NCBI GenBank assembly: GCA_017960605.1
Contig: JAGCYV010000019.1
Coordinates: forward strand, 1 to 56,889
DNA: 56,889 bases
Source: Bacteroidales bacterium
GTDB lineage: Bacteria; Bacteroidota; Bacteroidia; Bacteroidales; P3
Direction of reading: 5' to 3'
Positions 40,361 to 49,317 of this stretch are shown here, one piece after another. Position numbers and translations under genes: made by a program. The first letter of the stretch is position 1. Every line of letters begins with the position of its first letter. The notes under the pieces were generated by a model. It saw nothing but the letters and a program-made list of their open reading frames with translations. It ran no database searches and was not told the DNA's origin.

Positions 40361-43192
40361 TTAGTGGCTTAAATACTGATACATGATCTCAATGGGGTGG
40401 AGTGCATGGTGACCCGTGCCGTCAAGTATCTGCTGGCGGCAGGAGGTGCCGGGAGCCGCGATATAGGCCGGAATGCCGTGTGGGACGCTCTCCAAAGCCT
40501 TGCGGATGGTGGGGAAGAGCAACATCTCGCCGATGGCGAGCGAGGTCTGATAGTGTTCCTTCTCGTAGCCGAAGGAGCCCGCCATACCGCAGCAGGAAGA
40601 GGGTATGACGTGGAGATGGCAGCCGGGAAGAAGCCGCAGCATGGCGGCGGTCTTGTCGATGCCCACCAGCGATTTCTGGTGGCAATGGCCGTGCAGCCAC
40701 ACTTCCAACGTATCGGAGCGGAACTGGTCGGGGGTGATATTGCCTTTGGCGACTTCACGCATGATGAACTCGTCGAAGAGCAGGCAGTTGCGTCCCAGAC
40801 GCTCGGCATCGGCACGAAGGTTGTCGGGCACCAGATTGGGGTATTCGTCGCGGAAGGAGAGGATGCAAGAAGGCTCGATGCCCACAAGCGGGGTTTCCTC
40901 GGTCACCAAATCTTTCAGACAGCGCACATTCCTCTCGGCATAGTCTGACGCCAGATGCAGGCAGCCTTTGGATATGGCAGCACGTCCGCTCTCGACATGT
41001 TTGGGCACCTGCACCCGATAACCAAGCGAGGTCAGCAGGCGGGCAAACGTAAGACCCAGTTCGGCTTCCTGGAGGTCGGTGAACTCGTCGGCAAAGAGAA
41101 GGACGGCGCCCTTGTTTGGTGTTGAGGGTTTAGTGTTTTGTGTTAGGTTCTTTACGAGTTGGCGCATGGTGCGCGGGGAGAGGGCCGGGATGGATCGTTC
41201 GGGAGTGAAGGAGACCATCTTCTTGATGAGGGCCGCACTCCAAGGCATACGGGCAAAGAGGTTGTAGAACGGCCAGACGATATGTCCCAGCCGTTCGATG
41301 CCGGCCATTCGTGCCACCATCCAGCTGCGGAAGGGTGTTCCGTGCCGGTCGTAGAGCATCTGCAAGACTCGTGCACGGATGTTGGTCATATCGACGTTCG
41401 ACGGACACTCTCCGCGACAGCCCTTGCAAGCCAGGCAGCTGTAGAGCATCTCCTCGAGGGCATGGACTTCGGTGGTGTCGGCATCGGGAGGCAATCCGCG
41501 TGTCAGCACCTCGCGCAGCACATTGGCCCGAGCGCGGGTGGAGTGGAGTTCGTCGTGGGTGAGCTTGAAGGTGGGGCACATGGTTCCGCCGATGAGATTG
41601 CTCTTGCGGCAGTCGCCGGCCCCGTTACATTGCTCGATGGTGCACATCAGGTCACGGTCGTTGCAGACATACTGCTGGTTGACCTCATAGCGCAGATACT
41701 GATCCATCGGCGGGGTATCGACAATCTTGTGCATGTTGAACACCCCGTCGGGGTCCCAACACTGCTTCACCTGACGCATCAGTTCATAAACCTCCTGCCC
41801 ATAGACAAGCGGGATGAACTCGCCGCGGAGCCGTCCGTCGCCGTGCTCTCCGCTGAGGCTGCCCCTGTATTTCCGTACCAACAAAGCCGTCTCTTCCGCC
41901 ACCTGACGGAAAAGCCGTCGGTCGGCCGGTTGTTTCACATTCAGGATGGGCCGCAAGTGCAACTCGCCGGTACTGATATGGCCGTAATAGACGCAACTAA
42001 GCCCAAGGCGCTGCATCATCTGCTCGAACTCGTCGAGGTAGGCGGGCAAGCGTTCGGGGGCCACTGCGGTGTCCTCGATGACACCGATGGGCTTGTCGTC
42101 CCTCTTGCCGCTGGTGAGCACACCCAAACCGGCCTTCCGCACAGCCCACACGCGGTTGATGTCGCTACCATAGACGCGGCTGCAAGCGTAAGTCAATCCG
42201 CCGTCGAGCAAAGCCTTCTCCAACGCATCTGCCTGAGCCTCCATTCCGTCGCCGTTGAACTCGACAATCAACAAAGCCTGAGGCTCTCCCTGGACGAAGA
42301 AGAGGTTCTGCTGCTGGGAACGGTTGTTGCGGCAGAGGGTGATGAGTTTGCCGTCCATCAACTCGACTGCCACAGGATGATGCTCCAGCGCCACAAGGTT
42401 GGCTCGGTAGCTGTCCTGCAACGAATGGCAATGGACGCAAAGGACCATATTGTTCTGAGGAGGAAGCGGGTCGAGGGAGAGCTGTATCGCGGTGATGAAA
42501 GCCAGCGTGCCTTCACTGCCGCAGAGAAGTTTGCAGAGATCTATTTCATCCTCGATGGCTTCGTCAATAGCATAACCGCAGCTGCGGCGTCGCAGCGAAG
42601 GGTCGGGGAAGTTGTCGGCAATCAGCTGTCTGACGTGCGAATCGTCCGCCCACGCTCTCAGTTGGGCGTATATCTTGGAAAACAAGGCGTTGTCCGGGTC
42701 AATCTTGGTGGTATCGAAGGGTGTGCCGTCGCTCAAGATGCCTCTCAGTGCAAGCACATGATGGCGGGTACTGCCGTAGATGAGCGAGTGGGTGCCGCAG
42801 GAGTTGTTGCCCACCATACCTCCAATGCAACAGCGGTTGCTGGTGGAGGTCTCGGGGCTGAAGAAAAGGCCGTGGGGTTCGAGTGCTTTGTTCAGTTCGT
42901 CGCGCACCACACCCGGCTCGACCCAAACCCAACGCTCGGTCAGATTGACTTCCAAGATTCGGGTGAAATGGCGGCTGATATCGACCACGATGCCGTCGCC
43001 CACCACCTGACCGGCGATGCTGGTGCCGCCGGCGCGGGGAATCAGATGGGTATGCCTCCGACGGGCTTCGGCAATCAACTCCACAATATCCTTCTCGTTC
43101 TCAGGATAGGCGACGCCGAGGGGCATCTCCCGATAGGCAGAAGCATCGGTAGCGTAAACGATGCGGTGTAAACTATCGGTAAGAATTTTCAT
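40361..43192 (-). CDS. FAD-linked oxidase / iron-sulfur oxidoreductase fusion (GlcD-GlcF or Dld-like)
   Basis: This 943-residue fusion carries a FAD-binding oxidase domain of the GlcD/D-lactate dehydrogenase type (about 1-470; LIPRAGGTSIAGQVVGDGIVVD, ETSTSNRCCIGGMVGNNSCGT) and a GlcF-type part. The latter has two cysteine sets, CNGAGDCRKSNLIGGTMCP near 522 and CLACKGCRGECP near 585, followed by a cysteine-rich domain ending GHCHQKSLVG and SSCCGMAGSFGYE. It would oxidise a 2-hydroxy acid such as D-lactate or glycolate and pass electrons to quinone or another carrier. It is an unusual member of a glycan operon; it overlaps the wbpI-like gene by 20 bp. Residues about 681-692 come from a heptamer repeat. 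Confidence 0.88.
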   Translation of the reverse strand: MKILTDSLHRIVYATDASAYREMPLGVAYPENEKDIVELIAEARRRHTHLIPRAGGTSIAGQVVGDGIVVDISRHFTRILEVNLTERWVWVEPGVVRDELNKALEPHGLFFSPETSTSNRCCIGGMVGNNSCGTHSLIYGSTRHHVLALRGILSDGTPFDTTKIDPDNALFSKIYAQLRAWADDSHVRQLIADNFPDPSLRRRSCGYAIDEAIEDEIDLCKLLCGSEGTLAFITAIQLSLDPLPPQNNMVLCVHCHSLQDSYRANLVALEHHPVAVELMDGKLITLCRNNRSQQQNLFFVQGEPQALLIVEFNGDGMEAQADALEKALLDGGLTYACSRVYGSDINRVWAVRKAGLGVLTSGKRDDKPIGVIEDTAVAPERLPAYLDEFEQMMQRLGLSCVYYGHISTGELHLRPILNVKQPADRRLFRQVAEETALLVRKYRGSLSGEHGDGRLRGEFIPLVYGQEVYELMRQVKQCWDPDGVFNMHKIVDTPPMDQYLRYEVNQQYVCNDRDLMCTIEQCNGAGDCRKSNLIGGTMCPTFKLTHDELHSTRARANVLREVLTRGLPPDADTTEVHALEEMLYSCLACKGCRGECPSNVDMTNIRARVLQMLYDRHGTPFRSWMVARMAGIERLGHIVWPFYNLFARMPWSAALIKKMVSFTPERSIPALSPRTMRQLVKNLTQNTKPSTPNKGAVLLFADEFTDLQEAELGLTFARLLTSLGYRVQVPKHVESGRAAISKGCLHLASDYAERNVRCLKDLVTEETPLVGIEPSCILSFRDEYPNLVPDNLRADAERLGRNCLLFDEFIMREVAKGNITPDQFRSDTLEVWLHGHCHQKSLVGIDKTAAMLRLLPGCHLHVIPSSCCGMAGSFGYEKEHYQTSLAIGEMLLFPTIRKALESVPHGIPAYIAAPGTSCRQQILDGTGHHALHPIEIMYQYLSH
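41118..41152. repeat. Coding heptamer array remnant in the FAD/Fe-S gene
   Basis: On the minus strand, five heptamers (TAACACA AAACACT AAACCCT CAACACC AAACAAG) encode LTQNTKPSTPNKG. The segment falls between the iron-sulfur region and the C-terminal cysteine-rich domain, a natural linker position. The heptamer in codon phase begins AAA, avoiding a stop. Confidence 0.6.
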
Positions 43193-44297
43193 GTAAAATG
43201 GTCTGAATTATTTTTTCAGCAGCATGACCGTCACCGAAGAGCGGGGGGAATGAGACGTGGCAATGTGTCAACTGGGCGTAAGCATCGACAATGCGCTGAT
43301 AATCGGCATCCGTAATGATACCCGCCTTGTGCTGTACGATTTCCACCCACTCGGTCTCAGAACGCATAATAATGCAAGGGCGTTCAAAAAAGAATGCCTC
43401 TTTCTGCACTCCGCCGCTGTCAGTCATCACAAGTTTGGCATTCTGCTCCATGAGGGTCATCTCCAAATAAGAGAACGGCTCTAGAATCATTACCAGCGGC
43501 TCGTTGTCGAGGAGACGGAGATGCTGTGCAGTGAGTTTGTTGCGGGTGCGAGGATGCAGCGGTAAAACGACAGGGATATTGTCCTTGCGAGCGATAGACA
43601 CAAGTGCACTGAGAATCTGCTCCAAACGCTGAGGATCATCGGTGTTGTTATCGCGATGAATGGTGGCAAGGATGTACCCCTCCGGCTGTAGAGAAAGACG
43701 GTTCATGATGTCACAACGTTGAGCCGCCACAGATGCAAAGTGGATGCTATTGTCGTACATCACATCCCCACAGTTGACGACTTTGCGGTGCAACGTATCA
43801 TGCTCGGCGAAAAATCCTTCTTCGCGCAGATTATCTACAGCTGTCTGTGTAGGGGCGAAAAGCAGGGTGGACAGTTGGTCACAGACGATGCGGTTAATCT
43901 CTTCCGGCATGTTACGGTTGTATGAGCGTAGCCCTGCTTCGATATGGAATATCGGTACATGCAACTTCGACGCGGCAACAGCACCTGCCAACGTGCTATT
44001 GGTATCACCATAAAGAATTATGCCATCAAATGGACGGCTCATCAGAACCTCCTCGATGCCCGATATCATCTTGGCCGTTTGCTCGCCATGAAGCCCCGAA
44101 CCCACTCCCAGATTATATTCCGGTTGCGGAATGCCCAACTCATCAAAGAACACCTGCGACATATCGGTGTCGTAGTGCTGACCCGTGTGAAGAATATGCT
44201 CTGTTATTCTATCAACGTACCCATTACGGATGGCACGATTAAGGGCCGCAGCCTTGATGATTTGGGGCCGAGCCCCTATGACTGTGAGCAAATGCAT
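43173..44297 (-). CDS. wbpI: UDP-GlcNAc 2-epimerase-type enzyme (WecB/WbpI family)
   Basis: This non-hydrolysing UDP-sugar 2-epimerase has 374 residues from the ATG at 44297 (MHLLTVIGARPQIIKAAAL); an upstream ATG would add 10 residues not conserved in the family. Visible motifs are GARPQ, HIEAGLRSYNRNMPEEINR and DSGGVQKEAFFFERP. Family members convert UDP-GlcNAc to UDP-ManNAc or, as WbpI, UDP-GlcNAc3NAcA to UDP-ManNAc3NAcA. The other Wbp genes in the operon make the second substrate more likely. It is 11 bp downstream of a glycosyltransferase gene and overlaps the FAD/Fe-S gene. Confidence 0.88.
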   Translation of the reverse strand: MHLLTVIGARPQIIKAAALNRAIRNGYVDRITEHILHTGQHYDTDMSQVFFDELGIPQPEYNLGVGSGLHGEQTAKMISGIEEVLMSRPFDGIILYGDTNSTLAGAVAASKLHVPIFHIEAGLRSYNRNMPEEINRIVCDQLSTLLFAPTQTAVDNLREEGFFAEHDTLHRKVVNCGDVMYDNSIHFASVAAQRCDIMNRLSLQPEGYILATIHRDNNTDDPQRLEQILSALVSIARKDNIPVVLPLHPRTRNKLTAQHLRLLDNEPLVMILEPFSYLEMTLMEQNAKLVMTDSGGVQKEAFFFERPCIIMRSETEWVEIVQHKAGIITDADYQRIVDAYAQLTHCHVSFPPLFGDGHAAEKIIQTILHENSYR

Positions 44298-44308
44298 GAG
44301 GCCTTTCT

Positions 44309-45532
44309 TTATGTATGCATTACACAATCAATAAACTTCTGCGAGAGCGTCTGATATTCCAGATTTTCAAGAGCATACTTGCGTCCTTTGGCACCCATCT
44401 CAGCACGCTCCTCTGCGGTCATGTCGGCAATCTTCTTTATTGCATCGGTGACTTGTGGGATATTTTCCGCTTCTACCTGTATGCCGCAACCCACACGCTC
44501 CACTTCGCTGCCAGGTTCATCCACTGACTTGACAATGGGGCGGCCTGCAAGCATATAATCTATCATTTTGTTGGCCGAGGTCCCATACTGGTGGAGACAA
44601 CTATGTACTCCACCCTCATAACATATGTCAAATTGTTGTACTATCTTAGGAATGCTGTTTTTCTCCACCGGCGGAAGGAAATAGAAGTTGTCCAATCCAT
44701 ATTTTCGGGCGAGCTCGATCAGTTCTTCCTTTTGAGGTCCTTTACCGACCATAACGTAGGCCAAATCGGAGCGGTCGCCGAGTTGCTTGGCCGCCTCAAT
44801 CAGGATATTCATGGCGGTCGATTGGGTGTGTCCTCCGGCAAATCCGACAATCGTTTTTCCTTCCGCTCTCAACTTCGAGAATAACGCTTGATGTTCTTCC
44901 GGCAATTGGATGCTGTCTATATCGCTCCATTCATCCTTGAGGAAACCGTTGGGAACGCAGCAGAAACGATCTTCCGTCAAACCATGACGCTGCATGTGGG
45001 GGAAAGATTTGTCAAGCATGGACACCACCATATCGCAATGACGATACGCGTAGTTCTCGCAGTGCTGCAGCATCATAATGAACGGATGCCACTTCTTGTA
45101 GCCACCAATGACCATCACCGAGAGAGGCCAGAGATCATGCACCTCATACACCAACTTGGCTCCAGAGCGACGTGCGATATAATGACACGGGTAGATGTCA
45201 AAAGTATAAACCGAAGAGGCAATCACGATGTCGGGCTTGAAAGCAATCAGTTCCTTGCTGTGCTTATACACCTGACGGCAGAACTGGAACATGGTGAGGA
45301 CGCGCTTCAAACCGTTTCCTTCGTATTGCGATGTAGGGAACCAGCGATAATCTATTCCCTCCAAAGTCTCGCTTTCAACAGCCGGCTGTTCTTTGCGCAG
45401 ATGCGAAAACGAAGCGCCCACAACCATCACATGATGCCCCATCCGTACCCATTCGCGAGCCATATAGTAGGAACGGAACTCCATGCCGTACTGAGGAGTA
45501 CCGGCATAGTGGCTAATCATCAAAATATTCAT
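44309..45532 (-). CDS. Glycosyltransferase family 4
   Basis: This retaining GT-B glycosyltransferase has 407 residues. The N-terminal donor-side fold starts MNILMISHYAGTPQYGMEFRSYYMAREWVRMGHHV, similar to WbuB/WlbH-type enzymes acting on 2-acetamido sugars. The C-terminal nucleotide-binding half includes IVGFAGGHTQS and YMLAGRPIVKSVDEPGSEVE. It would act at the cytoplasmic face of the inner membrane on an undecaprenyl-linked intermediate. The 4-bp overlap with the PIG-L deacetylase gene suggests the two act in succession, as VimE and VimF are thought to. Sugar specificity cannot be read from the sequence. Confidence 0.88.
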   Translation of the reverse strand: MNILMISHYAGTPQYGMEFRSYYMAREWVRMGHHVMVVGASFSHLRKEQPAVESETLEGIDYRWFPTSQYEGNGLKRVLTMFQFCRQVYKHSKELIAFKPDIVIASSVYTFDIYPCHYIARRSGAKLVYEVHDLWPLSVMVIGGYKKWHPFIMMLQHCENYAYRHCDMVVSMLDKSFPHMQRHGLTEDRFCCVPNGFLKDEWSDIDSIQLPEEHQALFSKLRAEGKTIVGFAGGHTQSTAMNILIEAAKQLGDRSDLAYVMVGKGPQKEELIELARKYGLDNFYFLPPVEKNSIPKIVQQFDICYEGGVHSCLHQYGTSANKMIDYMLAGRPIVKSVDEPGSEVERVGCGIQVEAENIPQVTDAIKKIADMTAEERAEMGAKGRKYALENLEYQTLSQKFIDCVMHT

Positions 45533-46158
45533 AGGTACAACCTTATTACTTCAAAAGCTTCCGCATACTGACATCCCGCCTGGACGCCACGAGAACGGGC
45601 CAACGCTCTGACAAATTCGGAAGAGGTGTAATCCCGGAAGCCCTGACTCTTGTACTCCCTAAGTGCCTGACATTTCGCCTCAACATGACGTTCTTCCAGT
45701 TTGACAAAACAATCGGTGTCGAATGTCAGGTTATTCCAAATCAGTTCATAGCCCAGCAATGTCGTCTTCTTGAATGCACGGATAGCCTCCTGAGCCACTG
45801 TGGTGTGATCCTGGTGGATGTCGTGGGACGAGGGCATGAAAACCAGGTCATAGTGGCGTTCGTTGCGCAGCTTGACAAGATCCTCCAGCAATTCCTGCCG
45901 CACATAATTCAGTTTTCGCACCTCATAGTGATAGACATAGAGGTTTTCCGAAGGGATACCCAACCTGTGGGTTGCATTGCGTACCTCGGTGGCGAGGATG
46001 TCCTTGGGGAATCCCTCGGGGACAGATTGGTCGGCCGTTGAGAAAGCAGCATAATAGACGTTCTTCCCCTCCTCGATATATCGGCTTATCGTGCCGCCCA
46101 AGCCCAACTCTCCATCATCGGTATGCGGAGCAAGTACAAGTATGTTCTCAATATTCAT
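45529..46158 (-). CDS. PIG-L family N-acetyl sugar deacetylase
   Basis: This zinc-dependent deacetylase has 209 residues. The metal-binding motifs are APHTDDGELG (H12, D14, D15) and SHDIHQDHT (H112, H115), with threonine replacing the usual proline of PHPDD. Family members remove the acetyl group from N-acetylglucosamine linked to nucleotide, lipid or inositol. Here, placed between the acyltransferase gene (7 bp away) and a glycosyltransferase, it probably acts on the diamino uronic acid made by the operon. A similar step is attributed to VimE in the Porphyromonas linking-sugar pathway. The catalytic residues are intact. Confidence 0.85.
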   Translation of the reverse strand: MNIENILVLAPHTDDGELGLGGTISRYIEEGKNVYYAAFSTADQSVPEGFPKDILATEVRNATHRLGIPSENLYVYHYEVRKLNYVRQELLEDLVKLRNERHYDLVFMPSSHDIHQDHTTVAQEAIRAFKKTTLLGYELIWNNLTFDTDCFVKLEERHVEAKCQALREYKSQGFRDYTSSEFVRALARSRGVQAGCQYAEAFEVIRLYL

Positions 46159-46165
46159 GGTATCG

Positions 46166-47053
46166 TTATTTATTTCTGTTTATCTCCTTGGCGGGGACAC
46201 CTGCCACAACGGCCTCGTCCGGGACATCCTTCAACACGACAGCACCCAAGCCGACAAATCCCCCTCGTCCAACCGTCACTTTCTCCTTCACGCTTACATT
46301 TGGCGCTAAATAGCTCTGCGGCTGAAGCACCGCACCGCCACACACGATGGCACCCACAGTGACCATGCTTCCTTTTCCGATACGGGTGTTGTGCCCAATC
46401 TGCACCAAGTCGTCAATCTTCACATCATCTTCAATGACGGTGCTGCCCAACGTGGCACGTTCCACCGTAGTATTGCTGCCAATAAAGACATTATTACCCA
46501 CAACCACATCGCCAAAATGGGGGAAATGCACAGGATTTCCGTCACTATCGCGTTCGAATCCGAATCCTTCTTGCCCCAATACGGCGCCCGATTTAATCTC
46601 GCAGTTCTTGCCTAACGACACGGTATTGTCCAGCACCACACGGGGATGCAGCACACAGCCGTCACCCACACGACTCTGTGACGACACATAGCAACCCGCA
46701 CCAATAAACACGTCCTTCCCTATCACAGCTCCTTCTTCGATTACGGCAGAAGGATGAATAAACCCTTTGGGCTTCTGGGGAGCGAAAAAGCGGGACAAAA
46801 GCCGGATATAATCCAAACGAGGATTCGATGAGACAATATAATTGCATTTCAGTTTGCCCGCATAATCGGGAGTCACAATAGCCAAAATACGGTCGCAACC
46901 ATTCAACCTATCCGCATACTCATCACTATACTTCTTGGCAAAAACGACGCTGTTCGGTTTGGGATCGGACAACTGAGCATAGCATTCGATGAGTATATCC
47001 TCCCCTGTGAGGGGCAGCTGAAGGTGGCCTGCTATATCCTTTGCTGTAATCAT
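46166..47053 (-). CDS. LpxD-like left-handed beta-helix acyltransferase
   Basis: This 295-residue hexapeptide-repeat acyltransferase resembles LpxD in its arrangement. An N-terminal uridine-binding domain (about 1-95) is followed by a left-handed beta-helix with segments GQEGFGF, GDVVVGNNVFIGSNTTVERATLG and DDLVQIGHNTRIG; the last holds the likely catalytic histidine near residue 217. True LpxD has about 340 residues and is normally encoded with lpxA or lpxC, which are absent. In this operon it occupies the place of WbpD (3-N-acetylation of UDP-GlcNAc3NA), though WbpD is smaller (about 190 residues) and lacks the N-terminal domain. The acyl donor is unknown. Confidence 0.8.
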   Translation of the reverse strand: MITAKDIAGHLQLPLTGEDILIECYAQLSDPKPNSVVFAKKYSDEYADRLNGCDRILAIVTPDYAGKLKCNYIVSSNPRLDYIRLLSRFFAPQKPKGFIHPSAVIEEGAVIGKDVFIGAGCYVSSQSRVGDGCVLHPRVVLDNTVSLGKNCEIKSGAVLGQEGFGFERDSDGNPVHFPHFGDVVVGNNVFIGSNTTVERATLGSTVIEDDVKIDDLVQIGHNTRIGKGSMVTVGAIVCGGAVLQPQSYLAPNVSVKEKVTVGRGGFVGLGAVVLKDVPDEAVVAGVPAKEINRNK

Positions 47054-47059
47054 CGGCTC

Positions 47060-48190
47060 TTATTTGAATTTAAACAAGCACTCCACCACCCTTGCGATTT
47101 CTTCGTCGGTGAGATACGGATGCATGGGTAGCGACAACACACACTGCGACAGGTGTCTTGCATTGGGCGTGTCCACATATGCGTGCAACCCTTTGAAGGC
47201 CGTCTGCATACTCATTGGCGTTGGGTAGTAAACCATCGTGGGGACTCCGGCCTCCTTCATACGAGCCTGAAGTTCCGTCCTATGGCTGGCATCTGCCAAT
47301 TGTAGCGTATATTGCGCCCAACTACTCATATATCCATCAGGAATATATGGCGTAATGACGTATGATGAGTGATTGGTGATGAGTTGTGTATAATGTTCTG
47401 CGACATGGTTTACAGCATCAAACTCATACTCCTTGAAGGCTTTCAGTTTTACCTTCAAAATGGCTGCCTGCATGGTGTCCAAGCGCGAGTTCATACCGAT
47501 GCGGACGTTATCGTATTTGTTGCTACCCTTTCCGTGTACACGAAACGAGCGCACCAAATCGGCCCATTCATCGTTGTCGGTGAACACTGCGCCGCCGTCG
47601 CCATAGCAACCCATCGGCTTGGCGGGGAAGAACGATGTGGTGCTTATGTCTCCAAGCCCACAAGCTATGCCCTGCGGGGCGCGTCCGCCAAACCCTTGTG
47701 CGCCGTCTTCTATGATGTATAATCCATGTTGTTTGGCAATCTTCTTTACGGCGGCAAAGTCGGCAGGCAAACCAAAGAGATCCACAGCAATCACGGCCTT
47801 CATCCTCAGCGCACCCTCTTTTTCCACAGTGTTGATGGCCGCTTGCAGACTTGTGGTGTCAATATTGAATGTCCGTGGGTCAACATCGACGAACACCGGC
47901 GTAGCGCCTTCGAGAGCAACCACTTCGGCACTGGCGAAAAAGGTAAAGTCAGGAACAATCACAGCATCTCCCTTCCCAATGCCCAGCGCTTTCAAAGCTA
48001 AGGTTAGAGCATCTGTGCCATTGGCGCAAGTCATGCAATGTTTCACACCAACATATTCTGCCAGCTGCTGTTCCAGTTCCGCCACATCACCGCCCATAAT
48101 ATAGTTGCCTGCAGCCGCGACCTGCTGCATCGCATTGTCAATATCCTGTTTCAGTACTTGGTACTGCTTCTTTAAATCCCTAAACTCCAT
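47060..48190 (-). CDS. wbpE: DegT/DnrJ/EryC1 aminotransferase (WbpE-like)
   Basis: This PLP-dependent sugar aminotransferase has 376 residues. The PLP lysine is in SFFPAKPMGCYGDGGAVFT near residue 189, and GTDALTLALKALGIGKGD forms the cofactor phosphate site. WbpE/WlbC enzymes put an amino group from glutamate on C3 of UDP-3-keto-GlcNAcA. The aminotransferase in Porphyromonas needed for the T9SS-linked glycolipid (PorR) is of the same family. It is followed by the acyltransferase gene after 6 bp and preceded by a glycosyltransferase gene. Confidence 0.9.
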   Translation of the reverse strand: MEFRDLKKQYQVLKQDIDNAMQQVAAAGNYIMGGDVAELEQQLAEYVGVKHCMTCANGTDALTLALKALGIGKGDAVIVPDFTFFASAEVVALEGATPVFVDVDPRTFNIDTTSLQAAINTVEKEGALRMKAVIAVDLFGLPADFAAVKKIAKQHGLYIIEDGAQGFGGRAPQGIACGLGDISTTSFFPAKPMGCYGDGGAVFTDNDEWADLVRSFRVHGKGSNKYDNVRIGMNSRLDTMQAAILKVKLKAFKEYEFDAVNHVAEHYTQLITNHSSYVITPYIPDGYMSSWAQYTLQLADASHRTELQARMKEAGVPTMVYYPTPMSMQTAFKGLHAYVDTPNARHLSQCVLSLPMHPYLTDEEIARVVECLFKFK

Positions 48191-48199
48191 ATTAACTGT

Positions 48200-49312
48200 T
48201 TATTGTAACAAGTTGTTGTATAAATTCAGGAGGATTTCTTTCTGGGTCCCCCAGTTGTATTTTTCTTTTACCGCTTTGCGGCCGTTCTCACCCATTCTTC
48301 GGGCTTTCTCGGGGTCGTTAATCATTTGGTTAATCGCATCAGCAATTGCCTGAATGTCGTGAGGGTTTACGCAAATGCCACAATTGTGACCTTCAATTAT
48401 CTCTTTCCACAGCTCCAAGTCTGTAGCTATCACAGGAATACCGGCCATCATGTATTCAAACATCTTCAGAACGCCAAGAGTTCCTCTGTGGTACCCGACA
48501 TTGGGCAGATAATCCAGAAGCACTATTCCAACGTCGGACTTCAAATACAAGTCCATCACACGTTCTGGCGGCAGATTCCCTTGGTAATCCACGCGATTCC
48601 AGCAAGGAAGTGATTGTAATTTGGCAAAATAGGAAGGAATAAAGCATTCCCCAGCAAGCAAGTATCGGGTATTGGTATATTGTAGGCTTTCAATCACATT
48701 CTCGTGCAGGTATCTCTCATCGACACCTCCAGCAAAACATATATAGTGTGTTCCGTCCTGATTCGGCTCATGTGGTGGCAGTTCCTTGTATTCGGGGTAG
48801 TTCGTCACCATAACACTATTTTTGTTGATGAGTGTGAGTCTGTCTAGAATACTGGGGGTAACCGTTACGAGTGCATCGTATTGCTTCAGATAATGCCGCT
48901 CATACAAGGCATACACATCTGATAATGGTTTTCTGCACCAGTTAGGCAGATACTCCTTTGTGAGAATCTGCATCGGCACATCTTCATGAGAATCAAAGAT
49001 TACCTTCTTGCCTTTCTTCTTTAACTTTACACCAATCGGCAGTAGTTCCGGGTCGTGCAGGTGATAGATGCTGGCATTAATCTCAATGGCTTTGCGTAGC
49101 ACTCTACTCAAATACAACTGCCGTTTAAGGCGTCCTTGTGGCAGAACGACACCTACTCGATGAACTCCATGAAACACGTCATCGTCAATATTCGGAGCTA
49201 TCAGATACACCTCGTATTTGCTTGCCAGCGACACGCATTCTTTGTAGAAAACACGTACATCATTGGCCGGGTGTACACTTGTCACATGACAGATTCGTGT
49301 ATGTATTGCCAT
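48200..49312 (-). CDS. Glycosyltransferase (GT-B, family 4-like)
   Basis: This 370-residue GT-B enzyme begins with RICHVTSVHPANDVRVFYKECVSLA, typical of a group of capsule and O-antigen transferases. The C-terminal half has a nucleotide-binding site with ISFAGG-like YICFAGGVDERYL and FEYMMAGIPVIATDLELWKEII. It acts on a lipid-linked glycan at the inner membrane. It sits between the WbpB-like (5 bp) and WbpE-like (9 bp) genes. The donor is not predictable; a uronic acid or amino-sugar derivative made by the operon is likely. Confidence 0.88.
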   Translation of the reverse strand: MAIHTRICHVTSVHPANDVRVFYKECVSLASKYEVYLIAPNIDDDVFHGVHRVGVVLPQGRLKRQLYLSRVLRKAIEINASIYHLHDPELLPIGVKLKKKGKKVIFDSHEDVPMQILTKEYLPNWCRKPLSDVYALYERHYLKQYDALVTVTPSILDRLTLINKNSVMVTNYPEYKELPPHEPNQDGTHYICFAGGVDERYLHENVIESLQYTNTRYLLAGECFIPSYFAKLQSLPCWNRVDYQGNLPPERVMDLYLKSDVGIVLLDYLPNVGYHRGTLGVLKMFEYMMAGIPVIATDLELWKEIIEGHNCGICVNPHDIQAIADAINQMINDPEKARRMGENGRKAVKEKYNWGTQKEILLNLYNNLLQ

Positions 49313-49317
49313 CTTTT

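Noticed and set aside
41159-43171. Plus-strand open frame of 670 codons opposite the FAD/Fe-S gene
   Set aside because: It is antisense to a clearly recognisable two-domain oxidoreductase and shows no motif of its own.
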